From Sparassis latifolia (lineage: Eukaryota; Basidiomycota; Agaricomycetes; Polyporales; Sparassidaceae): 64,000 bases of DNA. Numbering within the stretch: the first letter of the stretch is position 1; every line of letters begins with the position of its first letter. This document shows, piece after piece, positions 1 through 12,800 of this stretch. Location of the stretch: contig JAENRS010000016.1 in the NCBI GenBank assembly GCA_018466975.1, forward strand, positions 149,833 through 213,832, written 5' to 3'. A program made the translations under genes and the position numbers. Below the pieces are notes generated by a model. The model was not told where the DNA came from. It saw nothing but the letters and a program-made list of their open reading frames with translations, and made no database searches.

Positions 1-3000
1 TCCGACTCCGAATCTTATCTTATCCACCTCGGAACCAATTTTCATTCCGTACTTCGCGGTTTATCCTCTTCATCCTCACCAGCATCGTGGATATGGTCAA
101 GGACGGCCCCCATGTTGTTTTGAAATCGGAACATGACTCAAAAGGTTGATATTGAAGTTAGCCAAATGGTGCGTGCTATCGTAGCTCTGGATTCACGAGA
201 TTTGTCACCGCTAATGTAATCGTGCGCTATAGTCTTATTTCATCCTATCGTTCCCATAGCTGATGGGCGGTCCATGGGACGAAGATTTTAGCAATGTGGG
301 TTCGGTAACAGGTACAAGGTGAGCACAAGGGTATATTTCTATAATTCTCTCCATCCCTTGGCGGCACGATTACTCGCCGGCAGAAATCACACAGTACCAT
401 ACTTACGTATCATTATCATCTTGCAGTGTGCTCAACGAGCCAACGTGTCTTTTGTTCCGAGTAAGGAATACGCATGTGGGTCGACTCATGGCTCTGGTCT
501 TAGTCGACAATCCCCTGGCGCGTTAGCGGCAACTCCTCGGTTTTGTCCGCCGTCGGAGCCTCCGCAATATTGGGGGTGCCTGGTGCGTTTTGTGCTATCT
601 CACCAATTGCATGTTCGAGTGCCACGCATGATATTCTTCCTCGAGTCTTGATCGTCCTGCAGATTCAGTGGGATCTCCTGCTCTCAAGCAAATACTACGA
701 AGATTTTTCATAGTGCAAGCTATCTTCACGCTGCCTTAAACACCATGCCTAAAGAACCCGCGTTGTTGATCATCACCACGCTAGACTGCTCGCGTCATGG
801 TCACTCGTTTACTTGCCACTCTTGACCATGCCTGCAAGTTCGCCAGTGCTCTTCAGCGTCTGCCCGTATTAGGGTCTCCTCTTGTCCCTTACGATGCACT
901 GGTGCGGTTCGGTGTCTTGTTTTCCAAACTCAATTGTCAGCCTGCTGTTGCTGTTGGTTACAAGATACGCCAGCAGAATTGACAAATTTGGACGACAACA
1001 TCTTGACATAATCTATCAAGCCCTCGCGCACTCTCAAAGGACTCTCGAATTGATCCCTATCGTGTAATCAAGAACCTCGACACTCTCGGCAGCCACTGAC
1101 ATGATCATGCGGCCACGATATTTACATACCGAGTTGGATCGAGCTCGGTGGATGATCAATGATCCTGCGTATGCTATCCTCCACCTTTGTCCTCCTTGTT
1201 CGCGATTTTGTGCCCGCTCTTATGTCAGAACGAAACGAAACGAATCTATGCTAGTACAGTAAGTCACGACGTTGATACAACAGCTGCACCCTATTCGGTT
1301 TGGTAATTATTTGCGTTGATACCTGTCTCCATGTGCTAGTGGTCATCTGCCATCTTGTCATCTTATTAACTACACTTGTTCTTGTCTGCTCTTGTAGAGC
1401 TGGGACGTCCGACTCCCTAGCGGCCTCGAAACGAATTGTATTGATCATCGATCGATCGGCTATTGTCCTGCATTTGGACGCTCAGTTGTGGTTCCTGCTC
1501 TCGAACACCTCGTATTCTTTCATTTCCGCCCGTGCTAGTCAGTGGACGTTGCAAGCCATCGTCCCCTATCGCAAAAAGAGCACTCTTCTATTGAACACGA
1601 GCTCATCCGTGCCATGCTTCTTTCTTTCAGGCTTGCTCTGCTATCGTACTGGAGCGGTCTAGGACTTGGGTGCTCGGAGTTCTTCGTGCATTCCATCAGC
1701 ATTCTGCATACCCCTGTGGTTCTGCAACGCGATTACAGGTTGAGCCGTGCGCGGTACCATCACAACCTAGATATCGTGACGGCCGGACTATCGTGTCTTC
1801 ATTGAAGTACGCAGAAATTGGACGTACATTGAAGCAGTTTCGACGCAGCCAGGGAATCGGGATGGAATATATTCAGGCAATTTAGACATCCATACACGTC
1901 GTGCGTGCTATCTACTGTACTCTGGAACCGGCGCGAGATCGGATTCCACCATCTTGACATCTCCCCCGCAGACTTCCATATTCAGTCCCGCATCATGCCA
2001 ACAGCCCGCCATGCGCAAGTTCTTCACGATCGACAGAGTTCGGTGCCAGCGGGGCCCCGCGTCGAGTCAATAAGTCGTGCATCTCCATACATCGTGTTGA
2101 TGCCCGAAGGCCAGAAACATGCAGCGAATAAGTGATCGTGGATATTGCTAGCTTCCGTCCGTTCTCCGAGATGGGCTTCCTCATTTCCCAACTGGTCTCC
2201 CCTTATCCGTTTCCCCGCTGTCTTTCGCTACTCCGCTCTTTCACTTCATATCGGAAGACGCGGACTACTTGGGAATGTTGGGAGATTGCGGGGGAACTGC
2301 GATCTACTCAGTGTCAGCAGGCCGTTACTATGCATGTTGGGTGCGCGCGATGTACACCGTGTCGTCTGTTCCGCCGCATCTACACATCATTGTGGTGAGT
2401 AAACAGTGACTCGACTGAGAGTCTGACACGTAACGTTGTGTTGCTTACTCCCCGCACTATCCGAACAATTACAGATTGCTTCAATTTTTGAACAGATGTC
2501 TCTCTGAGCTGCTTGGACAAGGCAAAATTTGGCTTCTCATGTGCCAGCAGGGACCGACGTCCCTTCGGGTGCTGGTCTGTCAGCAAGGGCATCTTGCGTT
2601 GACTAAGTAAAATTTCTTCGTGAGCTGTTGTCCTTGATCTAGTTATTCACAGGGCCGACAATGCGCCGTCCCGCAATGTCTATCTGATGGCCTTGATGTG
2701 AGACCACACATCTCCGAGAAGACGCAGACGAAGTGCCGCACGACAAGGCGGTGAGGAGGAAGCGGTGTCTTCCCCTGCGAAGATTGTAACTTGTTAAGGT
2801 CAAGCGTAGTGGCGGTGGGCGCCGCTGTCAGTGAACGTTGACTAGCCGTGAGCGCCGATGTGAGCCGAGGATGTCCCTGCTGCTGCAACTACTGCTACTC
2901 TTTGCGGCGACTTCTGTGGCCGTACCTCGGTAACTATGGGATCTAAATGGACGACCCTATAGTTGCCGTACTCCATCTGTCAGCCTACCATTGCATTGTC

Positions 3001-4654
3001 TGGTAGGTGCACCGGCAACGCTCCTTCAATGAGTTTGGGAAGTCGGGCAACCAGTTCGCGCTGCTGATTACATACAGCGGATGCTTTACCTCAAGAGATG
3101 TCTTCGTCAGCTACGGCAATATGCGTGTCGGGAACACTACGGAGCGTTCGTGAGTGGTCTTTACTACCGTGCGTGCCCGACTCATCGTGATCTGTAACTC
3201 ACGTCTCAGACTCGCTGCCCGACTTGAGTTCTGCCATGTGCGGGAATACTGACTTCTGAGTTCTATTGACCGTCTAATTGACTGCCGCCGCCGCACTGTG
3301 GTTCTAATGTCTCCGAGTCAGTTGTTCGGTCTTCAATGTTTTCACCGGTTGACTTCGTTCACGTCCTAGGTCGACTTGCATCGTCGAGCTGTTCTTTAAG
3401 GGGCCCTTGCCACACGTTGGCCTTCCCGAAAGGCTCGGAGAACCATGCTCATCGACATTTAGAGCCAATTTGTTTGTATGCGACTGAAGTCGAAGGCGTG
3501 TTGCTGATTGCTACGGCTACTTCTACCGGCTTCTGGCGACCTTTCAGGCTTTCACTTGAATCCCGCGAGTACTAGCGCACTTGTACAGACCGAACGCCCT
3601 CGTTCCGCACCCAACTTCGCGTACCGGCATAGCTTACTGTGCGTTCGCGATCCCGTTCACGTACGTCGGCCGCAGCGTCCACTGTGCTTTGTGTAGGTTT
3701 TATTTCCATGCTTGGTTAGTTGCTTCACCTTTACCACACTCACGTCGTTCAATCATCAGACAGATGCAAAACTAACCTTCACAAAACAAGGAAGAGTGAG
3801 ACAAAAGAGAGGGTGCGGCGTCCCAGGCGCCTTATAATCACCGCAACGCGTTGACGGGATCACTTCCGGTTATCAAACAGGGATCAATGGATTAGCTAAG
3901 AGCAGTTTGGTAGGCTGCCAATTGCAATGCTTTTCGAGTTTGCACTTGGAACCATCGAATAATCGACGAATTACTGGGGTGTGTCTGCAAAATCTATTGC
4001 CTTCACTTCTTTCTGCGGCTTCTTTACTACGTCTTCTCGCCGTGCAGTCGAAGTTTCTATAAAGTGTGCGCACGGCCACTCTCACCGACCGGTCTTAGTG
4101 CGCATGATGCTGTCAAAAGGGTTGATTGTGTTCCGAATGCGCCATTCTGGTAATGCTCTGGTAAGTTGCTGTCCGTAGTGATTGCTTTCCATTATTACAG
4201 TTGCTTGACACGTCGAAGTGGCATGAGAATCCAGTCGTGCTGCGCAGAATCTGGTCGCTGTTTGCTTGCCACGCAATCCTTTGTTGTAAGCTTGAGCAGA
4301 TGTTCCCATTTAGACAGCCTCTATGAGCTCTGCATTATTGGTGAAATCCCCGTCGCTAGCATTCGCGATGAAACATAGGCGAATTTGAGACTGATGAACT
4401 AGCGCTTCCCTGTCAATTCGGAGGGGGGCTGAAGACGATATCAATGCACAACGGCTCCTACGACTCGACGCAATACACATTCGCTACTTGAGATACATTC
4501 TTCACGAAAATACTTCTTTCATACAATAAACGCAGCACAATGCAATCCGCCTCATATTTTACACCGATTCAGTCGAAGGATAGCGACCATGACGATTTAA
4601 TAATCGGGATCGCCGGTCTGCATCCAAAAGGTTGAGTAAAATGTGAAAGTCTGC
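1..4654. other. Long stretch without a recognisable gene
   Basis: Both strands carry only short open frames (at most about 120 codons). None shows a domain I recognise, and none joins its neighbours through convincing splice sites. Base composition is pyrimidine-rich on the plus strand. I see no transposon ends or long repeats. It may be decayed DNA or a non-coding transcript. Confidence 0.5.
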
Positions 4655-5400
4655 CTAGGCGAAGGAACCGACCTTGCGCTCCTGTCCGCGCTGAGCCATG
4701 CCGCGATTGCCAGTGACTTTACCGGCCATTTTCTCCGCTTCGCCTAAGGGAGCAGAGTCAGCAGCAGAAGGGAGCCATACAAACGCGTAACGTACCCTTG
4801 ATGCGGTCACCCATAGAAGCCTTGGTGCGTCCTGCACCTCCTTGAGTGTAATCGTCGTTGCCGAGGTCACCCTGGCCACCACCAGAGCGACGCCAATCGT
4901 CGTCGCCGGCACCAGTCTGAGAGGCGCCGCCTGAAGCACCAAAGGTGCCGGCGGTGGTGCCCTGGTAACCGCTGGAGGAAAGGTCCTCGCTCTGACCAGC
5001 GGCACCGCCACGCCAACCCTGGCCGGACTGGGTGTCGGAGCCCTGCTGACCACCGTAGCCTTGCTGACCACCGTAGCCTTGCTGACCACCGTAGCCTTGC
5101 TGGACACCGTAGCCTTGCTGGCCACCGTAGCCTTGCTGGCCACCGTAGCCTTGTTGGCCTTGGCCCTGCTGGCCCTTCCAGTCGCGCTGACCGGTCTGAC
5201 TTTGGAAGTCAGAACTCTGAGTGTTCTGGGGCTGAGACAAGTCGTCAAGACCGGAGTCGTCGAACTGGTTTCCCTGGCCTGCGTCGAATGAGGACCAACG
5301 CACTGTTGATGAGAGAGGACTCACCTCGACCCTGGGTGCCAGACGGGTTGTTGAAGGGGTCGCTACCGCCCCACGACTGAGTGTTACGTTGCTGAGACAT
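4655..5400 (-). CDS. CsbD-like stress protein with QQGYGG repeats
   Basis: Three exons on the minus strand: 5400-5325, 5278-4796 and 4743-4655. Phases close, giving 215 residues from the ATG at 5400. The N-terminal half is Gln/Ser/Gly-rich and disordered (MSQQRNTQSWGG). It is followed by about six units of QQGYGG and then a Gly-rich linker. The last 35 residues read MGDRIKGEAEKMAGKVTG, then RGMAQRGQERKVGSF. This is the layout of CsbD-type small hydrophilic stress proteins that end many basidiomycete low-complexity proteins. Exact function is unknown, and a role in stress or sporulation is inferred from the family only. The QQGYGG array is an 18-bp tandem repeat and likely varies in copy number. 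Both introns are short with GTGAGT and GTACGT donors. Confidence 0.75.
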
Positions 5401-5469
5401 TTAAAAAAAACTTGGGATTTGGCAGGTGGTGGTAGGGGTGGTGAGTTTGTCGTAACCAGAGGAGAGAGG

Positions 5470-5480
5470 GGTATATATGC
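5470..5480 (-). promoter_or_regulatory. TATA box of the CsbD-like gene
   Basis: On the minus strand GCATATATACCCC lies about 70 bases upstream of the ATG at 5400, a usual TATA-to-ATG distance for a strongly expressed fungal gene with a short leader. Confidence 0.45.
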
Positions 5481-6279
5481 CCAGAGCGAGTGCAAGCACA
5501 TGACGATGATGACATGGTGACGACGAACGAGGCCGTATTTCGATTGGCTGCGTCAGCGGGAATATGGAGGAATGAAATTGACCTGGCTAACGCGCAGCTC
5601 CAATGACCAGCGATGACCAGCTGTGGACAAGGCTGGAGCATGGAGCTTTGGAGTCTTAGGAGTGCGAACGTTCAACGACGTGACCTTCCCAATTCGGACC
5701 AACACTCGCCGCCACGTGGTCACGGCACTCTACTCATCTGACGTGTTTGCTATTACGAAGATTCTGAGACTGAAAAACCTGTCCTCAAAGTTTATGCGCC
5801 GAAAATACCAACTAAACGTTGTATCGGGATATAACTATTGTTCTGCCACTTTTTTTGTGGAAAAAGCCAGACTCTGTACTGCATCATCGCGACCAGAAGT
5901 TGTAGGAGTGTGAGTAGGTTTTTGTATAGACCGGAGTATGGACTATTGGAGAAAGGAGAACAGTCAGGTATGTGACTCTCAGCTGATTCATGTTGATGGC
6001 GGTCAACCTTCAGTCTATCACGGGCTAAAATTGTTTAGTATCCTGTTGCGTGTCTTAATATCATGCAGCATTGACTTGCTGTCGGATTGGTGCACGTCTG
6101 CTGGGGAGTTAGAGTTGAATTTTACAACTCAACTGTGATCCTCAGCACACAGCGTACGTCATCCACACTAGTTCGTAATCCAGCTGAAGCGTCTTGACTT
6201 TGTGCTATCTCACATATTCTACCATTTTCTAACCGTTTTCTAATGATAGGTATCGTATAGAATAGAAAGCTAAGGCTGC
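5481..6279. other. Intergenic region between divergent genes
   Basis: This region separates the minus-strand CsbD-like gene from the plus-strand RRN5-like gene and should hold both promoters. No coding signal or repeat was seen. Confidence 0.5.
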
Positions 6280-8869
6280 ATGGAAGAGGCCGAAGAAACT
6301 GAGATTCCAGTTAACCCTGTCTATTTGACACTCTTCTCCGACCATCTGAATCGCGTCCGAGGACATCTGTTAGGCGGTGATGGCCCTGGTTCCCTTCCGG
6401 CATCATTTCTAGAACCCAACGCATACTGGACTTCCGCAGAAAAGAATGCGTTCTTCCACGGGCTCACCATCTACTCACGCCTTCGTCCTGACTTGATTGC
6501 AGCTGAAATCAAGACCAAGACCGTTGTTGATGTCTGTGTTTACCTTGACATGCTCGAAGATGGTAGCGCGCACAATCCTCACTCATCCCAGAGGCAGGAC
6601 ATACCTGCTTCCCGGGAAGTATCTGATCGCTGGCTCGCGTTCGAGGAGCAACAGGCACTTGCTCTATCCAATGCGGAACCCATTCTGGAAGAACAGGCGT
6701 TGCAGAAGACGCGAGATGATGAATTCAGGACCTTTCGGCTTGCTACCCACGCTCGCAAAGGCGATGGCCGCACCGCATCAAACGAGCGCGACCGTGAAGG
6801 AGAAAAGAGGCGGCAGAAGAAGTACAAGGCGTGGTTTGCAGAGCGACAAGAGGAGTGGAAGGGCGAAGATGTCTTGCGTGCTCTGGATACAGTTGCGATG
6901 AAGGCCCTGAATCGCATTTTGAGGAAGGACGAAGATGTACGTTGGCCGACAGCGCCGGAGCCCAGTGGACTACATCGCGCGGGGAAGGCGGACGATGTCC
7001 AGGAACGTGCAGGCAGTTCTACTGCGATTCCGTTTCTTCCTGTTGAAGCTCTTCACCGGATCGACGAAAAAATGATAGACCCTGTTCTTCGAGCCCAATC
7101 ACAGTCTACTTCCGTCGGTGACAATTTTGCACTTCCGGCAGCCCCAATGGGCACTGTGGCGGGGGTGCTTCCTCATGCAATCTACGGAGCCCAATTTCGA
7201 CCATCGACTCCACCTTTCCAGGGGACATCTATCACCTCTGATTCTCTCCGACAGTCGGTAGCTCCTGCTCATACCGTAGAAACCTCCACTTCAACCGTTC
7301 CCGGGGTTGAACAGGCACTTTCTCCAGCCTCACGTCGTCGTCTCCAGAAGCGGATGCATATGCGTCGGAAGAGGGCAGAAAAGTCGGGCAGCGTGGTTTC
7401 AGAGACAGTCGAAAAGCTGAAGACTGGACCAAAGAGAAAGAAGAGGAGGGGTGAGGCCGGTGCGTCCATTGTAGAGCATGCTGGCGGTGGCGACGTGGAT
7501 CCTATTGAGCGGCAGCATGACAAGGTCGCCGCGGCTCGGAAAGGAACAGATGAACGTGACCAGCAACGAGCGGATGACGACCCTTCATCTTCTGAGGACG
7601 AGGACGTGAAAGGCTCTTACCGACACCCCCATCCGTCAGGACCCACTCTACCCGAAAAACTGCGCGATAAATACAAGGCCATGGGTATCACTGCCGAACG
7701 ACTATACGAGGAAGGACTCGGGTTACTCCACCTCGGAGGACTCGCGAAGATAATGCGGTGAGTGTTAGTGCTTCATGGCGCTGATAGGATCGACTCATTA
7801 AATCTGATTTTGTTTAGGCTGTATAACGGATTGCGGGAGCAACGAGACGTCCCACCCTCTGTTGCTTCACAGATATCTGTTGATCTAGTTCGAATTCTGA
7901 ACGCCCACGTGGTGAAGTTCACTACACAGCTTGTTCACCGATCGATTGTATCGGGAGAGCAGGAGAGGCTAGCAAAAATGCACACGAAGGTATGGGGATT
8001 GAAGAACAAGGTTCGTGGAACTGGGTTGTTACTTTCCTTATTGCGCCAATAATTTATCCTCTTCACGTCAGATTATCTCCCCCGTCGATGTTGAACATGC
8101 GTTGTCGATGATGTATTCTGAAAGACCCAGCAAGAAGGCACATTTCAAAGGACTCCTCGACCGTTTGGACATTGCAGTTGAGAGCGCAGCGGAGAGTGAT
8201 GAAGAGGAGGATCTAGTGCGAGGCAAGGGCACCAAGAATGACGACAGCAAAGGTGGGAAACGTGAACGCAGACCACCTGCCTCGCGATCAGATGATTCGA
8301 GCTCTCCCTCACAGCCAGAGGACAACGATTCGGACGCGGATGCGGACGACGGGCGGGCTGATGCTGCGCAATTAATTGGCCCACCGCATCTCTCATTGCA
8401 TCAAACTATCTTCACCCCATTCGTCCGCCTTCCATCATTTACCCCGTTGCCATCGGTCGGCTACTCTGTACCGACTGATCCATCCCTGTTTATGCCTTGC
8501 CCTACGTCAACGCTGCTATTTGGCACTGCAGAACCTCCTGTCGATGAGGAACTCATGCCCTGTGTCACACGCGGCGATACGCTCATGGCGGAATTGCTGG
8601 AAGATGAAGAACTCGAGAAGCATGACAGTATGGAAGACGAGCAGCACGAAAAAAGATTGTGGTCCAAATTCGCCTCGGACTCAGGAGAGGATGAGCACGA
8701 TGCCCACGTGTCTAGCAAGAGGAAGCGAATTGAAGATTCGAGCGATGTTGATGAAGATAACGCTCAAGCCAAGCGGGACGAAGCCCAGGCAGGGGGCTGC
8801 CAAAGATACCGTCAACCAGACCCGAACGGACCAGTAAAGAGCCGTGTATATATATCAGACAGCGACTGA
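6280..8869 (+). CDS. RRN5-like RNA polymerase I upstream activation factor (SANT + histone-fold region)
   Basis: Three exons, 6280-7757, 7818-8010 and 8072-8869, give 822 residues from ATG 6280. Residues about 45-90 (YWTSAEKNAFFHGLTIYSR then PDLIAAEIKTKT) form a SANT/Myb-like domain as in Rrn5, a subunit of the yeast rDNA upstream activation factor. Residues about 350-400 are Lys/Arg-rich and resemble a nuclear localisation signal. Exon 2 into exon 3 (LVRILNAHVVKFTTQLVHRS and then IISPVDVEHALSMM) looks like helices 2-3 of a histone fold. The C-terminal third is acidic and disordered with many Asp/Glu/Ser runs. The role in Pol I initiation is inferred from the SANT plus histone-fold layout. 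Another SANT-domain chromatin protein is the main alternative. All splice phases close. Confidence 0.65.
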
Positions 8870-9899
8870 CTTAGTCGACTTCCGATGAATCTTTTACTCG
8901 ATGTGCGGTGAGTGTTGCGTGTATCATGAAGTGTGCGTTAATGTGGCTAACTCACATGGCTGGTTCTATTCAGGGAAGCCGCGTACTAATTCAATCCTCC
9001 ACCCCAATACTTTCGCGTCAGGACATCTGAGCCCTAATGCCTCAAAAGTATGTGTAGTAAACGTTCCGGGAGCACAACGTAAAAATGTACTGCCGGTTCT
9101 ATCTGATCCATATGCCTCGTCTAAACCTTCATAGGTCTACTATCACAATCTAGTTGAATGTATCTCATAAATAGTTTCCTTGTTACATGCTATATCTCTT
9201 GTCCAACTGTCGACGTCTCTACTTAGCTGGGATGCCAGCCTGGTGTGATCTTGGCCAAAACTAGTGTACGAATCAGACGAAAGGTTGCGTGCTATAAATA
9301 TTCATTCTCATCATAGATATGTACCATGGAATATCGATCAACAAGTAGTGAATTTTGACTACTCAAAACAAGGTGTAAGAGAGCAAACTGATCAATTGCC
9401 AGTGGACCGCCATCCAGGCTAGGCTCATAGATACAGCCTCTAGTTACCTGCAGGAAGACAGTCGTTCCTTACATCCAGGCTTGGGCTCGTGGCAGGAGAT
9501 TACGTAACACGTTTGGCCTCAATATGGAGATTCTCCCCTTCCACAAGGTTCACAGTAGCAGTCGTCCACAGTACCTCCAAATCTCAGGGCGGCGTCAAGC
9601 AAATTTCTCGACCTCCTCTACAATTGCACGGGAGCGAGAATTATATTCGTTCTAAATTTCTGCCCCTTCAAATTCCTCCAGAGAGTGAAACCAACCTGGC
9701 CACTCTACGCCACACGGTCACTAACTTCACCGTGTTCTGTTTGGTCGTGTATTATGAACTGTGGTATGAGGATACAGTTCTCCGAACATCATCATACGAC
9801 TCTTTATCTGGCCCCAACGCCCGGACGTCCTAGTCCACTGCCCCGCTAAGGTAGATTGTGGCCATCCTTCCTGTTACCCATACTTCTCACTTAGCTTTC
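8870..9899. other. Intergenic region upstream of RIF1
   Basis: No recognisable coding region. The small plus-strand frames at 8901-9134 and 9489-9833 have no known motif. The frame upstream of 9900 has no ATG, so I place the RIF1 start at 9900. Confidence 0.45.
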
Positions 9900-12800
9900 A
9901 TGCCGCACTCTCCAGTGAACCACCAGAAATACATTTCCGAGCCAATGTCTTTTCCTCCTCAAACGACGCGATCATATGTTTATGGTGATGCTCCTGGGTA
10001 CTTCAGGTCACCTATCGCCACTCTCAGAGAGTCTCTTGAAGACGACTCAGCGGAACATATCTCTGCTCATGATCTGCTCGAAGCGTACAGCGTTTTCTCA
10101 AGCCGACTGCGCACTATAGTGGCAGTCATCCCAGAGGATCAACGCGAAGTACCCTCGTTGAACTACGTTGCACGACACGCTCCCGAGGTTGCACAATGTC
10201 TCCGAAGGGACCTGCGTCGCGCTCTCGTTGATCCCGTACCAAACTATCGCTCCAGCAATGATTTAATACCCGAATCTTTGGCATTCAGGGATGCCACTGA
10301 AGATCAAGTCAAAGACGCAAGAGACGCGTCTTCTGTCTGTCATGGCGCGCTGCGATTGTTGTCCTATATCTTCCGGTTTAGCGTCTTGTCTTCAATGTTT
10401 ACTCGTGCGTCCACTGTCTGTTCATTTCGAATAAGGAGATTGATTTACAGTTAGCGAATGATGTGGCAAGTCTTCTGGATGATGTCTTGAAAACGATTCG
10501 CAAATCCTCCCTTCCCATCCCAAATGAATCGAAAACAGTTTTGTTGGCCACATGGGTAGTATCGAAACTCCGGCTCTCTACGATGGTGATGTCCTCGAAG
10601 AAGCAACAAATTAAAGACACTCTGAAGGCGGCAGTCGAGGGCGGGAAGCCAGAGTTATATGTGATCGACAGTCTGAAGGTGGGCACCCCGTGCCGACCTC
10701 AAAAGTAAAATAATCCCTAACATTAGTTGCAGGCATGTTACCACTTGCTAACTTCGTACCCTCTCATTTTCTTCGAACCTTTTGTTGAAGTTCTGCCACT
10801 TGTCATGGCTCGTCTTATTTCGCCATCAGCCGCTGTCCGCACACAAGCGGCAAACGCTCTTTCAGGATATGTGCTCGCCTCCCTCTCTGATCAAGCGCAA
10901 TCCCTTCAAAGGTCGATGGACACCGTCAGACATCACATTTACACTTTCATCGACTCGCAGAGGTCCTCAAAGAACAGGATAGATGGTATCCTCCGTCTGG
11001 AGGACATGCTGTCTATCTCCTTGACTGTGGATCATCCCGCTGTGGCCGGTCAAGGACCTGTGTGGTGCCTAATCGTCCTAGCCTGCATCGCAACTTTACT
11101 TGCTGGAGAGTTGTTCACTCGTCCGCATTCTCTGAAGCTCGTGATGACATACCTGGCACGCAATTTGGCTCACCAGCGGTCCTTCGTCCGCAAGTTGCAT
11201 GCATGCGTGTGGCGGTGCTTAATCTGGGCGTTCGTCCACGTTTCGCGAGACAACGATACACACTTCCATGCAGACCGGAGGATCATCTCGGCGTCTCAAT
11301 CCTCGTCAGATCTCCGTGAACGCGCTTTCTGTGTCGTGCGGCAGGAATTAGGGCAAGGGACTGGCATAGCACTCGTCTCGTGTCTGTTGCAGCCGCCATT
11401 GCCGGCCACGCAGTGCGATATACCCTCGACCGCGACAGGTGATCTCTCGAAAGCTCTAGGCATTGTCAGAGATATGGTCTCGCATGGCTCCCAATCGGTA
11501 CACTCTGAGGGCGTTGCGCTTCTGACAAGGTTGATTAGCTCCATTGGCACGGCTGCTGGTTTCTTGTCTCCAATTGCTTCGGATAGTGCACAGCATGAGG
11601 GGAAGATCATTGTCAAGGAGTTATTCGACAGGTCATTGCTGAAGGCAGATTGGGACAAGGTGCCACAGCTCGTTTCTACCATTGGCCAATACAACGTGGA
11701 GGAAGTAAGGCAATTAACCGAAGCAGAGATTGTGTGCCATTGGGAAGACTTATTTGAGATATGGGCGCATTGCGTGGAGCGAACTCTTTCGCATCATCAG
11801 CCAGTGGGTGCGCTTTCGGTACGTAAACCGTGATGTCTCTTCGAAATTCAGATATGACTTAATTCCGCAGAGTGATCTGTTACAAGTCTGGCAAGCGTTG
11901 CTCCTGGTCCAAGCGCAGCTTACGCAGGAATACGGACATCTTACTACCGCCTCCAGTTTTGCAAATCGTGCCGTCACTATTATCACGGATTTCTTGTTGT
12001 TCAACTACCACGGCTCATCCGACTCTTCTCAGCTGTGCGACAGACAATGTGCTCGACTGACATTAGTACGCCAATTATGGAGAGTCATGAAGAACGTCTT
12101 TACGACATCTTGGCTGATACCGACGGCTACTTCAATCTTGACCTCGGTGCTCAAGCAGGAATACAAGATCGATCGCGAAGACGTCAAGGTCGCTTGGAGT
12201 GGATTATGTGCTGCTTTGATTTCTGCAAGCGAGCCGGATCTCCTTGGCCGGCTTGTCATTGGAAATGAGTCTCAGAGGACGACGGAACTCATCCGACATT
12301 TATGGAATGTGTCTGCGTCTAAATGGACGACAATTGACCCCAAACCCAGTTGGCAAGATACAGTTTCCTTTCTGGTAGTTCCCCTCGGGTAAGTCAGACT
12401 ACCAAATTCTATTGTTACTTTTTTGATATTTATGTCCAGTGTGTGGGTTATGAGCGATGAGGAGAATGGCGTGTGGAATGGTGTTCTTGATTATGCCGCT
12501 GTGTGTGCTGAGTCACTATCAACTTCATCACTGAAAGTGGTAGAGACTCTTGTCCTAAGTGCGGCGAAGCAGTCAAAGAGGTAGACGATTTCCTATCCCG
12601 GCCTTATTTTGATTGTATGATATTGATAACTGTGCAGCCTTCTAGCTTTCTCCAGAACCAGCCTCATCATTCTTGCTCATCTTCGTCCAACGGCCGCAGA
12701 TATCATCTCCGCGGAATTATTTTCTCATATTAACGAATATCTGTCTGGCTTATATTCCCGTCAAGCAGATTTTTTGCAGTTGGCCATGGACGCGTTAAAA

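Noticed and set aside
4991..5291. Plus-strand LTTVALLTTVALL-type open frame
   Set aside because: It is the reverse reading of the QQGYGG repeat of the CsbD-like gene.
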